From Phycisphaerae bacterium (GTDB taxonomy: Bacteria; Planctomycetota; Phycisphaerae; UBA1845; Fen-1342): a stretch of 64,000 nucleotides of DNA. The stretch lies in assembly GCA_030428945.1 (NCBI GenBank), contig JAUIEC010000006.1:244526-308525 (forward strand). Reading direction: 5' to 3'. Position numbers and translations under genes: made by a program. Below are positions 34,280-42,860 of this stretch, piece by piece (the first letter of the stretch is position 1; each line of letters starts with the position of its first letter). The notes below the pieces were generated by a model, which saw nothing but the letters and a program-made list of their open reading frames with translations, was not told the DNA's origin and did no database searches.

Positions 34280-35256
34280 GCCGGTCCCCCATGTCACCAC
34301 TCCGGGATGTCCGCGACTTTCGACCGCCGAGCCAGGGCGTGGTCCTGCTGATCGGCAACTTCGACGGCGTGCATCGCGGACACCGCGGCCTGCTGCGCTT
34401 GGCACGCGGGTTCGCCGATCCGCACGATCGACCCGTCGTGGTGCTGACCTTCGAACCGCACCCGATGCGCATCCTGCGTCCGGAACAGGCCCCGCCACGC
34501 CTGACGATGGCGCTCGAGCGGGCCGCCCTGCTGCGGGCCGGGGGCGTCGACACCGTGATCGCGCTGGCCACCGACCGGACGCTGCTCGGGTTGTCGGCCG
34601 AGCAGTTCGTCGAGCAGTACGTGCTGCCCTGCCGCCCGCGGCAGATTGTCGAGGGGCCGACCTTCCGCTTCGGTCGTGGCCGATCCGGATCGGCCGAGAC
34701 GCTGGTGCGCCTGCTGGGCCCGCACGACTGCGCGGTGCACGTGGCGGAAGAGGCCCATACGGAAGAGGGCCTGCCGATCAACAGTACGGCCGTGCGGGCG
34801 GCGCTGCGGGACGGGGCCGTCGAACAGGCGGCCGACCTGCTGGGACGGGTGTATCGCATCACCGGCCGGGTCGGCCACGGGGAAGGTCGCGGGAGTCCGC
34901 TGGGCTTTCCGACGGCGAACCTGGCCGACGTGACGCACCTGCCGCCCGGGCACGGTGTCTATGCGGGGGTCGCGCAGACCGAGGCGGGCGGCTGGTACCC
35001 GGCCGCGATCAACGTCGGTCCGCAGCCGACGTTCGCGGGCGGGCAGTCCCGGATCGAGGCGCACCTGCTGGACTTCGACGGTGATCTGCGCGGGCAGACG
35101 CTGGGTCTGTATTTCGCGCGCTGTCTGCGCGGGCAGGTTCGCTTCGAGAGCGTCGAAGCGCTGCAGGCGCAACTGCGTGAGGACGTCGCCGCGACGCGCG
35201 GGCTGCCCGCGCTGGATGAACTTCTGCCGGCCGCGGACCGGCTGGCGTTGACGTAA
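34276..35256 (+). CDS. ribF: Bifunctional riboflavin kinase / FAD synthetase
   Basis: RibF turns riboflavin into FMN and then FAD in the cytosol. The N-terminal nucleotidyltransferase domain has the GNFDGVHRGHRGLLRLA motif (about residues 24-40) and VLTFEPHPMRILRPE; the flexible ISSTxVR-like loop appears as INSTAVRAALRDG. The C-terminal kinase domain has SPLGFPTANL (about 213) and the catalytic region RIEAHLLDFDGDLRGQTLGL. Length (326 or 321 residues) is normal. The GTG at 34276 overlaps the upstream stop (GTGA); the ATG at 34291 is an equally possible start. The SMC gene follows on the same strand but has its own promoter-like sequence. Confidence 0.93.
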   Translation: MSRSPMSPLRDVRDFRPPSQGVVLLIGNFDGVHRGHRGLLRLARGFADPHDRPVVVLTFEPHPMRILRPEQAPPRLTMALERAALLRAGGVDTVIALATDRTLLGLSAEQFVEQYVLPCRPRQIVEGPTFRFGRGRSGSAETLVRLLGPHDCAVHVAEEAHTEEGLPINSTAVRAALRDGAVEQAADLLGRVYRITGRVGHGEGRGSPLGFPTANLADVTHLPPGHGVYAGVAQTEAGGWYPAAINVGPQPTFAGGQSRIEAHLLDFDGDLRGQTLGLYFARCLRGQVRFESVEALQAQLREDVAATRGLPALDELLPAADRLALT

Positions 35257-35270
35257 GTGGTTGATTTGCC

Positions 35271-35299
35271 TTGCAGGTACGATGCGCTTGTGCTATTTT
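35271..35299 (+). promoter_or_regulatory. Sigma70-like promoter for smc
   Basis: TTGCAG (35271-35276) and TATTTT (35294-35299) are separated by exactly 17 bases, directly after the ribF stop. The smc start lies about 95 bases downstream. The AT-rich TATTTTT run stands out in the surrounding GC-rich DNA. Confidence 0.55.
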
Positions 35300-35393
35300 T
35301 CCGTGACAACACAAGATGTCGTGCATGCGCGGTGCGCGCCGAGCGGCAGCGAACCGTCGGCGCGACGCAGCGCGGCCTGAGTGGAAGACGCCC

Positions 35394-38300
35394 GTGTTCT
35401 TGAAAAAACTCGTACTGCATGGCTTCAAGAGCTTCGCGGACCGGACGGCGTTCGAGTTCGGGCCGGGCATGACGGGTGTGGTCGGACCGAACGGGTGCGG
35501 CAAGAGCAACGTGCTCGACGCGATGCGGTGGGTCCTGGGCGAGCAGTCGGCCAAGACGCTGCGCGGCTCGAAGATGCTGGACGTGGTGTTTTCGGGATCG
35601 CGGACCCGCAAGCCCTCCAACTATGCCGAGGTCGAGCTGACCTTTGACAATTCGACCGGGTTCCTCGACTGCGACGAGCGCGAGGTGACGGTCGGTCGGA
35701 TCCTCTACGCCAGCGGCGACAGCGAGTACCGGATCAACGGCAACGCCGCCCGCCTGCGCGATGTGCGCGACCTGTTCCTCGATACCGGGGTCGGGGTCGA
35801 CGCCTACAGCGTGATCGAGCAGGGCCGGGTCGACGCGATGCTGCGGGCGAATCCGACCCAGCGGCGCGAGTTGTTCGAGGAGGCGGCCGGCATCAGCCGC
35901 TACCAGGTCCGCCGGGCCGAGGCCCAGCGGAAACTGGAGCGCTCGCAGAACAACCTGCTGCGTCTGCAGGACGTGCTCGATGAACTCGAGCGACGGCTGC
36001 GGAGCGTCAAGCTGGCGGCCGGCAAGGCCCGCAACTTCCAGGAATACGATCAGCGCCTGCGCGAGCTGCGCAGTGCGCACGCCCTGGCCGAGTTTCATTC
36101 GCTGAAGCTGAACGGTCGGGCGATGAACGCGCGGCTGCGTGGCCTGCAGGATGTGGTGCGGGCCTGGCGGCTGGACCTGTCGGCCCGCGACGAGGTGGCC
36201 GCCGTTCTGGAACGAGAGCGGCAGGTGCTGGACGAACGCATCGAAGCGGCGGAAGCGGAGTCGCGGCGAGTGGAAGGCGCGTTCAGCACGATGGAGGAGC
36301 GTGTTCGGCAGTCCGAACTGCGGCTCGAAGAACTGCGGGCCGCGCGGGTCCGTCAGCTCGAAGAGGCCGAGCGGGCCGCCGAGCGGCTCTCCAGCCTGAC
36401 CGCCCGGGTCGAAGAGGAAGAGGTCGAACTGCAGCGGCTCGAGCAGCTTGCCGCCGAGGAGGCCGCCGGGGTCGAGGAACTGCGGGCGACCCGCGACCGG
36501 GTCCAGCAGCAGCAGCAGGAAGCCGGCAGCGCGCTTGAGGCGCAGCGCCAGGCGGCGTTCGAGGCCGCCCGCAGGATCAGCCTGCTGCAGACCGAGGTCG
36601 CCAACCTCGCCAGCCAGGTCGAGCGGATCGCGGCCAGCCTAGCTGAAGTGAACGAACGACGGGCGGCGCTGGAACTGCGGCGGCAGGAGCTGGCCGGCAG
36701 CCAGGCGCAGTTGGCCGAGCGGGTCGAATCGCTGTCCGAGGCGTGCGACGAGCGGACGCGCCGGCTGGGCGAGCGCGAGGCGACTCTCGAGGAACTGGAG
36801 AAGACGCAGCAGAAGCTGGCCGACGCGTTCACGGAACTGAAGGAGCGGCGCAGCGGGGTGGATTCGCGCCTCTCACTGCTGGAGGACCTGGAGTCGCGCC
36901 AGGAGGGGATCGCCGAGACGACGCGGGCGCTGCTGGCGCTGCGTGACGATCCGGACTTTCCGCACGTGCTGGGGCTGGTGGCCGACGTGCTGCGGATCGA
37001 CGATCCGCGGATCACGCTGCTGGAACCGGTCCTGCGGCGCTTTGAGCAGAGCGTGCTGGTGGACGATGCCGCCCGCTTCCTGTCCGCGCTCGAGCAGCGT
37101 GGCGGAATGTCGGGCCAGGTCAGCGTGCTGGCGCTCGACCGGGTCAGCGTGGACGAGCACGGCCTGCGGTACCACGGCGCGCCGGGGGTGGTTGCCCGGG
37201 CGGTCGACTGGGTCCGTTGCGAGCCGTGCTTCGGGAACCTGGCCGAGCGACTGCTGGGACGCGTGATCGTGGTCGAGGACCGGGCCCGGGCGCTGGCGCT
37301 GGCCGGTTCGGCCGGTGACGGCTACCTGTTCGTTTCGCTGGATGGTTACCTGGTCGAGACGGACGGGCGGGTGACGTTCGGCCTGCGCCAGGAGGCGACC
37401 GGCCTGATCAGTCGCAAGGCCGAGATTCGCCGGCTGCGGAGCGAGCGTGACGACGTGGAGACGCAGTTGGAGCGGACGGCCCGGCAGCGTCGCGAGTACG
37501 AGCAACGCCTGTCGGATGCGCGGCTGGATCGCGAGGCGCTGCTGCGCGAGATCGCGACGGTCCAGCGTCAGCACGCCGAGGTCCGGACCGAGTGGGCCCG
37601 GGCGAAGGATGCCCTCGAACGGGTCGAGTCGGAGCGCGACCAGTTGGCCGGCGAGGCCGAGAGCCTCGAGACGACCCGCCGCGAGGCGGTGGCGCGGACG
37701 GCCGAGCTGACGGCCGCCGAGGAGGCGGGTCGGCGGGACCATGCCGAGCGGGAGGCGGCTCTGCGGGGCGGCGAGCAGCAGACGACGGCGCTGGGGGCGG
37801 AACTCGAACGTCTGAACCAGTCTTTGACCGAGCGGCAGATCGCCAGCGGCCGGACGGCGGAGCGGCGGGCGGCCCGGGCGGGTGTGCTGGAGGATCTGCG
37901 GCGGCAGTGTCAGCAGGCGGGCAGTCAGCGTGAGCAGTTGCTGCACGAGGCGGCCGCGGCGGACGAGAAGGAGACGATCGCCGAGCGGGAGATCGAGGCG
38001 AGCCAGCGTCAGGCGGGGGAACTGCGGGCGCAGGTGGCGGCCCAGGCCGAGGTGCTGCGTGGTCTGCTGGAGGATCGGGGTCGTCAGCGGCGGAAGCTGG
38101 AGTCGAGCAGCGGTCTGATACGGCGGATGCATGCGGAGATCGAGGCGGGCGAGTCGATGCTGCATGACCTGGACGTTCGTCTGCACGAGCAGGGTGTCCG
38201 GCGTGAGAACCTGGTGACGCGGATTCACGATGACCTGGGTGTTTCGCTGGAGTCGCTGTACGAGGATTACGAGCACGCGCAGCGTGACTGGGACGCGGTT

Positions 38301-38960
38301 GCCGAGGAGATCGAGACGCTGCGGACGAAGATCCAGCGGCTGGGGAACGTCAACATGGACGCCCTGGCGGAACTCGAGGAACTGACGCCGCGGTTCGAGA
38401 ATCTGTCCGCGCAGCGTGAGGATGTGCTGGAATCTGTCGAACAATTGCAGAAATTGATTGAAGAATTGGACGAGGAATCGACGCGTCGATTCGCGGCCTG
38501 TTTCGAGGAAGTGCGGAAGAATTTCCAGGAGCTGTTCCGCAAGGTCTTCGGAGGAGGCAAGGCGGACGTGTACCTGGAAGATCCCGAAAACCCCTTGGAA
38601 ACAGGGATCGAAATCATCGCGCGTCCTCCGGGCAAGGAGCCGCAGTCGCTCTCGCTGCTGTCGGGTGGCGAGAAGACCATGGCGGCGGTGGCACTGCTCT
38701 TCGCGGTGTTCAAGCGGAAGCCGTCGCCGTTCGCGATCCTGGATGAAGTGGACGCGGCGCTTGATGAATCGAACATTGGTCGGTTCAATAATGTACTGCT
38801 TGAGTTTCTCGAGCAGTCGCAGTTCATCGTCATCACGCACAGCAAGCGAACGATGCAGTGTGCCGATGTACTCTACGGGGTGACGATGGAGGAGCCGGGC
38901 GTCAGCAAACGCGTCAGCGTCCGGTTCGATAACGGTGTTGAAACGCCAAATGTGGCGTGA
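35394..38960 (+). CDS. smc: Chromosome segregation protein SMC
   Basis: The 1,188-residue protein has the complete SMC layout. The N-terminal head carries Walker A GPNGCGKSNVLDAMRWVLGE (about residues 32-51). A long coiled coil follows, then the hinge (about 510-680, starting DDPDFPHVLGLVADVLRIDD), the second coiled-coil arm and the C-terminal head with the signature LSGGEKTMAAVALLFAVF and Walker B PFAILDEVDAALDESN. SMC compacts and segregates the chromosome as a dimer, usually with ScpA and ScpB, which are not in this window. I chose GTG 35394 because the protein then starts FLKKLVLHGFKSF as in other SMCs. The gene for a lysine-rich histone-like protein follows after 39 T-rich bases. Confidence 0.97.
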   Translation: MFLKKLVLHGFKSFADRTAFEFGPGMTGVVGPNGCGKSNVLDAMRWVLGEQSAKTLRGSKMLDVVFSGSRTRKPSNYAEVELTFDNSTGFLDCDEREVTVGRILYASGDSEYRINGNAARLRDVRDLFLDTGVGVDAYSVIEQGRVDAMLRANPTQRRELFEEAAGISRYQVRRAEAQRKLERSQNNLLRLQDVLDELERRLRSVKLAAGKARNFQEYDQRLRELRSAHALAEFHSLKLNGRAMNARLRGLQDVVRAWRLDLSARDEVAAVLERERQVLDERIEAAEAESRRVEGAFSTMEERVRQSELRLEELRAARVRQLEEAERAAERLSSLTARVEEEEVELQRLEQLAAEEAAGVEELRATRDRVQQQQQEAGSALEAQRQAAFEAARRISLLQTEVANLASQVERIAASLAEVNERRAALELRRQELAGSQAQLAERVESLSEACDERTRRLGEREATLEELEKTQQKLADAFTELKERRSGVDSRLSLLEDLESRQEGIAETTRALLALRDDPDFPHVLGLVADVLRIDDPRITLLEPVLRRFEQSVLVDDAARFLSALEQRGGMSGQVSVLALDRVSVDEHGLRYHGAPGVVARAVDWVRCEPCFGNLAERLLGRVIVVEDRARALALAGSAGDGYLFVSLDGYLVETDGRVTFGLRQEATGLISRKAEIRRLRSERDDVETQLERTARQRREYEQRLSDARLDREALLREIATVQRQHAEVRTEWARAKDALERVESERDQLAGEAESLETTRREAVARTAELTAAEEAGRRDHAEREAALRGGEQQTTALGAELERLNQSLTERQIASGRTAERRAARAGVLEDLRRQCQQAGSQREQLLHEAAAADEKETIAEREIEASQRQAGELRAQVAAQAEVLRGLLEDRGRQRRKLESSSGLIRRMHAEIEAGESMLHDLDVRLHEQGVRRENLVTRIHDDLGVSLESLYEDYEHAQRDWDAVAEEIETLRTKIQRLGNVNMDALAELEELTPRFENLSAQREDVLESVEQLQKLIEELDEESTRRFAACFEEVRKNFQELFRKVFGGGKADVYLEDPENPLETGIEIIARPPGKEPQSLSLLSGGEKTMAAVALLFAVFKRKPSPFAILDEVDAALDESNIGRFNNVLLEFLEQSQFIVITHSKRTMQCADVLYGVTMEEPGVSKRVSVRFDNGVETPNVA

Positions 38961-38999
38961 GTTTTTGTTGTTCTTTCTTTCTTTGTGAGGAAAAGCGCC

Positions 39000-39290
39000 A
39001 TGGCAAAGAAGAAGGCTGTACGGAAGGTCAAGAAAAAGGCCGCCAAGAAAAAGGTAGCCAAGAAGAAGACAGCCAAGAAGAAGACGGCCAAGAAGAAGGC
39101 TGCCAAGCGGAAGGTAGCCAAGAAGAAGACGGCCAAGAAGAAGACCGCTAAGAGGAAGGTAGCCAAGAAGAAGACCGCCAAGAAGAAGACTGCAAAGAAG
39201 AAGACTGCCAAGAAGAAGGCCAAGAAGAAGACGGCCAAGAAGAAGACCAAGAAGAAGACCGCGAAGCGCAAGACCAAGCGCAAGCGCTAG
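39000..39290 (+). CDS. Lysine-rich histone H1-like protein
   Basis: The 96-residue protein is made almost only of Lys, Ala, Thr, Val and Arg in repeats such as KKTAKKKTAKKKA and AKRKVAKKK. This matches the C-terminal tail of eukaryotic histone H1 and bacterial H1-like/AlgP-like proteins. Such proteins bind DNA without sequence specificity and help to compact it. It should be unstructured when not bound to DNA. ATG 39000 is preceded by GAGG about 12 bases upstream. The DNA itself is a degenerate AAGAAGAAGACNGCC repeat, so copy number may vary among strains. The place directly behind smc and before a strong terminator suggests joint expression with smc. Confidence 0.88.
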   Translation: MAKKKAVRKVKKKAAKKKVAKKKTAKKKTAKKKAAKRKVAKKKTAKKKTAKRKVAKKKTAKKKTAKKKTAKKKAKKKTAKKKTKKKTAKRKTKRKR

Positions 39291-39335
39291 CCCTGCGTGC
39301 GTCTGGCGACGCACACCTGTTTTGCGATGTTGGAG

Positions 39336-39373
39336 CGACGGCGGGTTGACCGACCCGTCGTCGTTCTTTTTCT
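39336..39373 (+). terminator. Intrinsic terminator after the H1-like gene
   Basis: CGACGGCGGGT (39336-39346) and ACCCGTCGTCG (39353-39363) form an 11-bp stem with one G-U pair and a 6-base loop, followed by TTCTTTTTC (39364-39372). It closes the smc/H1-like unit before the convergent phosphatase gene. Confidence 0.85.
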
Positions 39374-39426
39374 GTCGCGGCCGGGGAAACCGACCGGCGG
39401 ACGGAGTCTCCCGTTCGGGGGAGCCG

Positions 39427-41100
39427 TCAGACCCGGTGGCTGAGGATCACGGTGATGTCTTCCGGCTGGGTGCCGCCCTCGGTGAAGGCCTGCAGGTCGC
39501 TCAGCATCTCCTTCAGCATCGTGCTGGCAAGCTGGCCGAATCCGTCGCAGAGGATGTTGAGGAAACGCTCCTCGCCGAAGACCTCCCCGGCGCTGTTCTG
39601 CGTCGTCACCACCCCCGGCGTGAACAGCACCAGCGTCTCGCCGTCACCGATCTCGCCAAGCTGCTGCTCGTAGGCGGCCGCCTTCTGCGTGCCGATCGGC
39701 GGCGTGCCGTCCGCCGGTGCCAGGCTCCGCTCCTCGCCCCGCGAACTGATCACGTACGCCCCGATGTCGCCCGCCATCGCGTACTGCATCTTGCCCGAGG
39801 CCGGGTCGATCGCCCCCATGAAGCAGTGCAGCTCGTGACCCTTCAGACCGTCGTAGAGCAGCACGTTCAGGGACTTCATGAAGACGTGCGGGCGATCCAT
39901 GTGCATCAGGGCCGTCCGGAAGGCGGCCTGCGTCTGGGCCATGTGCTGGCACGGAAGACTGCCGGTCGATCGGGCGTGCGCGATCATCACGGCCGCGATG
40001 CCGTTGGATAGCCGGACGATGTCGTAGATGTCGCTCGAACGGTCCCGTCCGGGTTCCCGGAAGGCTCCGAACTGCAGTTCGTCCCACTGCGGCAGCTTGC
40101 GCGGTGTCAGCCGGGCCTGGATCGCGTGCGTCACCGCCACCTCGCCTTCGACCGTCGCGGCCCGCTGCTTGGCGATCCGCTTGAAGATCGCGTCAAGCTG
40201 GGCGCCGATCGTGCTCAGCAGCAGGATGAAGAGGTCCATCTCCTCGGTCGTGAAGCGCCGCTTGCGGTCCTCGGTGTCGATGTAGATCATCCCCAGCGTG
40301 CCGTCGGGCCCGGTCAGCGGACCGGTCAGCACCGAGCAGGGCATGTCCGGGTCCACCGTCGGAATCAGTGCGAACTGGTTGCGGTCCAGCACCCGCGGCT
40401 TCAGGTCCTCGCCGGTCTGCGGAAGGTCGCAGGTCTTGCCGGTCAGCAGGCGACCCTCGACGTACTCCATCGCCCCGTAGTTCAACCGCCGCAGACCGAC
40501 CCACGCCCGGTGCGGGCTGAAGAACGCCTGCACGGTCCGCAGCGTGATGTCCATCACCTGCTCGGGCAGTTCGCAGCCCGAGAGCGCCACGTTGACCTTG
40601 CCGGCCTTGGTCAGATCGCTGCGGCTGGCGGCAATGCCCTCGTCGAGCTTCCTGATCAGCGTGCCCTGCGGCAGCGTGTACTTGACGAACCGGGCCATCG
40701 ATTCGACCACGTGCTCGTCCGGACTGTGCACCTGCGTGTCGGCCTCCGGCTCGGCCTCGGGCGGATCGGCCGGACTGCTGGCGGCCGGGGCTTCGCTCAG
40801 GTCGGGCTCGTCCTGCAGTTCGATCTGGATCTGCAGATCGAGCAGGGTCAGGCGGTCACCGTCGGAGAGCGGGCGGTTGCCGTCGATGGCCCGGTCGTTG
40901 AGGATCAGATCGCCGCGATCGACCAGCGGTTGCAGGTACCAGTCGGCCTCCTCGGGGTAGATCACGAAGTGCTGCGGGGCGATCCGTTCGTCCTCGACCC
41001 GGATCTGGCAGTCGCCGCGACTGCCGAGATAGACGGCCTCCTGCCGCCCGGTCACGTCGGCAAACGGGGCGCCGGCTCGCAATACGACCAGTCGGATCAT
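39427..41100 (-). CDS. FHA-GAF-PP2C (SpoIIE/RsbU-type) phosphatase
   Basis: The 557-residue protein combines three domains. Residues 1-95 are an FHA-like phosphopeptide-binding domain (VYLGSRGDCQIRVEDERIAPQHF, LILNDRAIDGNRPLSDGD). Residues about 150-310 look like a GAF sensor (ALIPTVDPDMPCSVLTGPLT, LGMIYIDTEDRKRRFTTEEM). From about 330 there is a PP2C-like phosphatase of the SpoIIE/RsbU type (ALMHMDRPHVFMKSLNVLLY, MQYAMAGDIGAYVISSRGEE, DGETLVLFTPGVVTTQNSAG). The usual DGxxE/D motifs are altered: SDIYDIVRLSNGIAAVMIAH stands where DFYD...GDVSGHG is expected, so activity may be reduced. Such proteins work in serine/threonine phosphorylation or partner-switching pathways. No kinase or anti-sigma factor is next to it. 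Confidence 0.85.
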   Translation of the reverse strand: MIRLVVLRAGAPFADVTGRQEAVYLGSRGDCQIRVEDERIAPQHFVIYPEEADWYLQPLVDRGDLILNDRAIDGNRPLSDGDRLTLLDLQIQIELQDEPDLSEAPAASSPADPPEAEPEADTQVHSPDEHVVESMARFVKYTLPQGTLIRKLDEGIAASRSDLTKAGKVNVALSGCELPEQVMDITLRTVQAFFSPHRAWVGLRRLNYGAMEYVEGRLLTGKTCDLPQTGEDLKPRVLDRNQFALIPTVDPDMPCSVLTGPLTGPDGTLGMIYIDTEDRKRRFTTEEMDLFILLLSTIGAQLDAIFKRIAKQRAATVEGEVAVTHAIQARLTPRKLPQWDELQFGAFREPGRDRSSDIYDIVRLSNGIAAVMIAHARSTGSLPCQHMAQTQAAFRTALMHMDRPHVFMKSLNVLLYDGLKGHELHCFMGAIDPASGKMQYAMAGDIGAYVISSRGEERSLAPADGTPPIGTQKAAAYEQQLGEIGDGETLVLFTPGVVTTQNSAGEVFGEERFLNILCDGFGQLASTMLKEMLSDLQAFTEGGTQPEDITVILSHRV

Positions 41101-41317
41101 GCAACTACCTGCAAAATCATGGGTTATGTTGGCCTCGCGATGTGGTCATCCGCGCGACGGTTGTGGCGTCTGAACGCCAGGAGAACGTCCGGTAGTGTAG
41201 CGTCGGGTGGCACCGCTCACCAGATCGATCGGCAGGGTGCCCGCCCCGACTCCAGTCCCGCCTGCGACCCCGCGCCGGCCCGGTTGGGCGGCCCTGGCCC
41301 GGGCTGGCGCAGGTCAC

Positions 41318-41345
41318 TTGACGCGGACGGCAAAACCGCTACGAT
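41318..41345 (+). promoter_or_regulatory. Sigma70-like promoter of tRNA-Asp
   Basis: TTGACG (41318-41323) and TACGAT (41340-41345) are separated by 16 bases. Transcription would start around 41352, about 20 bases before the mature tRNA. Confidence 0.65.
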
Positions 41346-41373
41346 TCCTTGTCTCGCGCCGCTGAGGCGGTTC

Positions 41374-41447
41374 GGGGTCGTAGCTCAATTGGTTAGAGCA
41401 TCGGACTGTCGATCCGAAGGTTGCGGGTTCGAGTCCCGTCGACCTCG
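41374..41447 (+). tRNA. tRNA-Asp (anticodon GTC)
   Basis: A full cloverleaf can be drawn over 74 bases. The acceptor stem is GGGGTCG/CGACCTC with one G-U pair, and the D arm is GCTC/GAGC. The anticodon stem is TCGGA/TCCGA with loop CTGTCGA, giving anticodon GTC. The T arm is GCGGG/CCCGT with loop TTCGAGT, and the discriminator base is G. CCA is not encoded. It has its own promoter and terminator. Confidence 0.97.
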
Positions 41448-41459
41448 CTTGAGGTCAAA

Positions 41460-41489
41460 CCCCCGCTGATCCGGCGGGGGTTTTTGTTT
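41460..41489 (+). terminator. Intrinsic terminator after tRNA-Asp
   Basis: CCCCCGC (41460-41466) and GCGGGGG (41474-41480) form a 7-bp GC stem followed by TTTTTGTTT (41481-41489). It ends transcription 13 bases after the tRNA and before the convergent flippase gene. Confidence 0.9.
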
Positions 41490-41504
41490 GCCGACTTCCG
41501 CCTG

Positions 41505-42839
41505 TCACGCGGCCCGCCGGGCCCGCACGCCCCCCACCACGCACAGGAAGTACAGGCTCGCCTGCACCAGCGCCCGGATGACCACCACCCAGGCCGCCCC
41601 GCGGACCGGGTCGGACGGGATCAGGATGTGCGATCCGATCACCGTCACCGCCAGGATCGTCAACTGAACCGGCACCTGGACCCAGAAACGGCCCATGTGC
41701 GTGGTCACGAAACCGAAGATGCTTCCGACCAGGAAGATCGACTGCGCTCCCACCAGGATCACGAACTCCGGGTAGTAGGCCGCGTAGTCCGCCGGGTAGA
41801 TCAGGTCGAGGAACGGCCGACCGACCAGGTACGCCGCCGCGAGCAGTCCGCCCCCGAGGGCCACCGCCACCAGCGTCAGCCGGACGGCCAGCCTCGTGAA
41901 CGCCGCCAGGTCGCTCTGGTAGGTGATCGCCAGCCGATTGCCGGCCGCATTGCCGACCTGCACGATCAGGAAACTGGCCCCGAGGGTGATGATCTTCAGG
42001 GCGCCGTAGTAGCCGACCGCGGCGCGGGCGGCCGGGGTGCGTTCGAGGTACCAGGCCGGGACGCTTTCGCACAGCGCCAGGATCAGGATGACGAGCCCCA
42101 TCGGAAACGCCCGGGCGGCCAGGCGACGGAGCAGTGCGGGATCGCGGCGCGGTGCCGCTTCCGGATAGGCGAGCACATAGCCGCGGTCGTGGAAGTACCA
42201 GACGCCCGTCCAGCCGGTGACGTAGATGGCGCCGGCCACGAGCACGGCGATGGTGGTCTGCTCGGGGCCGGCCAGGTAGTAGGTGGTCGGCACGAGCAGG
42301 GCGAACGGAGCGATCATCATCAGCCCGCGGATCGCGTTCGAGCGGGCGATCAGATCGAAGCGCTCATGCCGCTGCATCAGTCCCCACTCGACCTCGGCCA
42401 GTTGAAAGACGACCCGTCCGCCGCAGACGAGGGCCATCAGCAGGGCCAGTTCCCAGGGTTCGCGGAGAGCCTGGAAGCCGATCACCGCCAGCAGGACCAG
42501 TCCGGCCAGGCCCATGCCGACCTGTCGCAGGGCCCGATACGCGCCGAACGGATAGACCTGCTGGACGTCGGCCATGAAGGCGGCCCGCAGTTCGAGTCCG
42601 CAGAACATGACGATCGGGGCGGAGAGGGCGATGGCGGCGAAGTAGAAGCTGCCGACGGCCTGGGCGCTGGCGAAGTTGGCGAGGATGCCGATCACGCCGA
42701 AGCGGCAGACGTTCAGCAGTCCGTTGCCGAGCAGCGCGTAGCGCAGGTTTCGCCGGACGGAGGCGTGCGGCAGTTCCCGCACCAGCCCCGGCGCGGGCGG
42801 GTTGGCCGGGCGACTGGCGGCGGGCTGCTCGGTGGGCAT
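41505..42839 (-). CDS. Polysaccharide flippase-like (Wzx/MATE-type) membrane protein
   Basis: The 444-residue protein has about 12-14 hydrophobic helices in the layout of lipid-linked oligosaccharide flippases. Examples are NLRYALLGNGLLNVCRFGVIG near the N-terminus, ALLMALVCGGRVVFQLAEVE in the middle and AYYPEFVILVGAQSIFLVGS near the C-terminus. This is a weakly conserved superfamily, so the call rests on topology and general pattern rather than on catalytic residues. No glycosyltransferases lie next to it, so the substrate is open. The start ATG at 42839 is 21 bases from the stop of the upstream secreted protein gene. That short gap contains an inverted repeat GGGAC-TTAC-GTCCC. Confidence 0.7.
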   Translation of the reverse strand: MPTEQPAASRPANPPAPGLVRELPHASVRRNLRYALLGNGLLNVCRFGVIGILANFASAQAVGSFYFAAIALSAPIVMFCGLELRAAFMADVQQVYPFGAYRALRQVGMGLAGLVLLAVIGFQALREPWELALLMALVCGGRVVFQLAEVEWGLMQRHERFDLIARSNAIRGLMMIAPFALLVPTTYYLAGPEQTTIAVLVAGAIYVTGWTGVWYFHDRGYVLAYPEAAPRRDPALLRRLAARAFPMGLVILILALCESVPAWYLERTPAARAAVGYYGALKIITLGASFLIVQVGNAAGNRLAITYQSDLAAFTRLAVRLTLVAVALGGGLLAAAYLVGRPFLDLIYPADYAAYYPEFVILVGAQSIFLVGSIFGFVTTHMGRFWVQVPVQLTILAVTVIGSHILIPSDPVRGAAWVVVIRALVQASLYFLCVVGGVRARRAA

Positions 42840-42860
42840 CCGGGACTTACGTCCCGAGGA

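Noticed and set aside
28097..34498. A continuous 2,133-codon minus-strand frame
   Set aside because: Only its last 314 codons (28097-29041) have a signal peptide, ribosome binding site and domains. The rest is antisense to the PHP, beta-helix and small membrane protein genes and is rich in Arg, Pro, Gln and Val, as expected for a shadow frame in GC-rich DNA.
36873..39314. 813-codon minus-strand frame opposite smc and the H1-like gene
   Set aside because: It mirrors smc and the lysine repeat (giving LLLGLLLG-type runs). No start site or domain is visible.
41374..41489. tRNA-Asp as an attachment site of an integrated element
   Set aside because: No repeat of the tRNA 3' end was noticed nearby, and no integrase or foreign genes flank it; the terminator follows directly.
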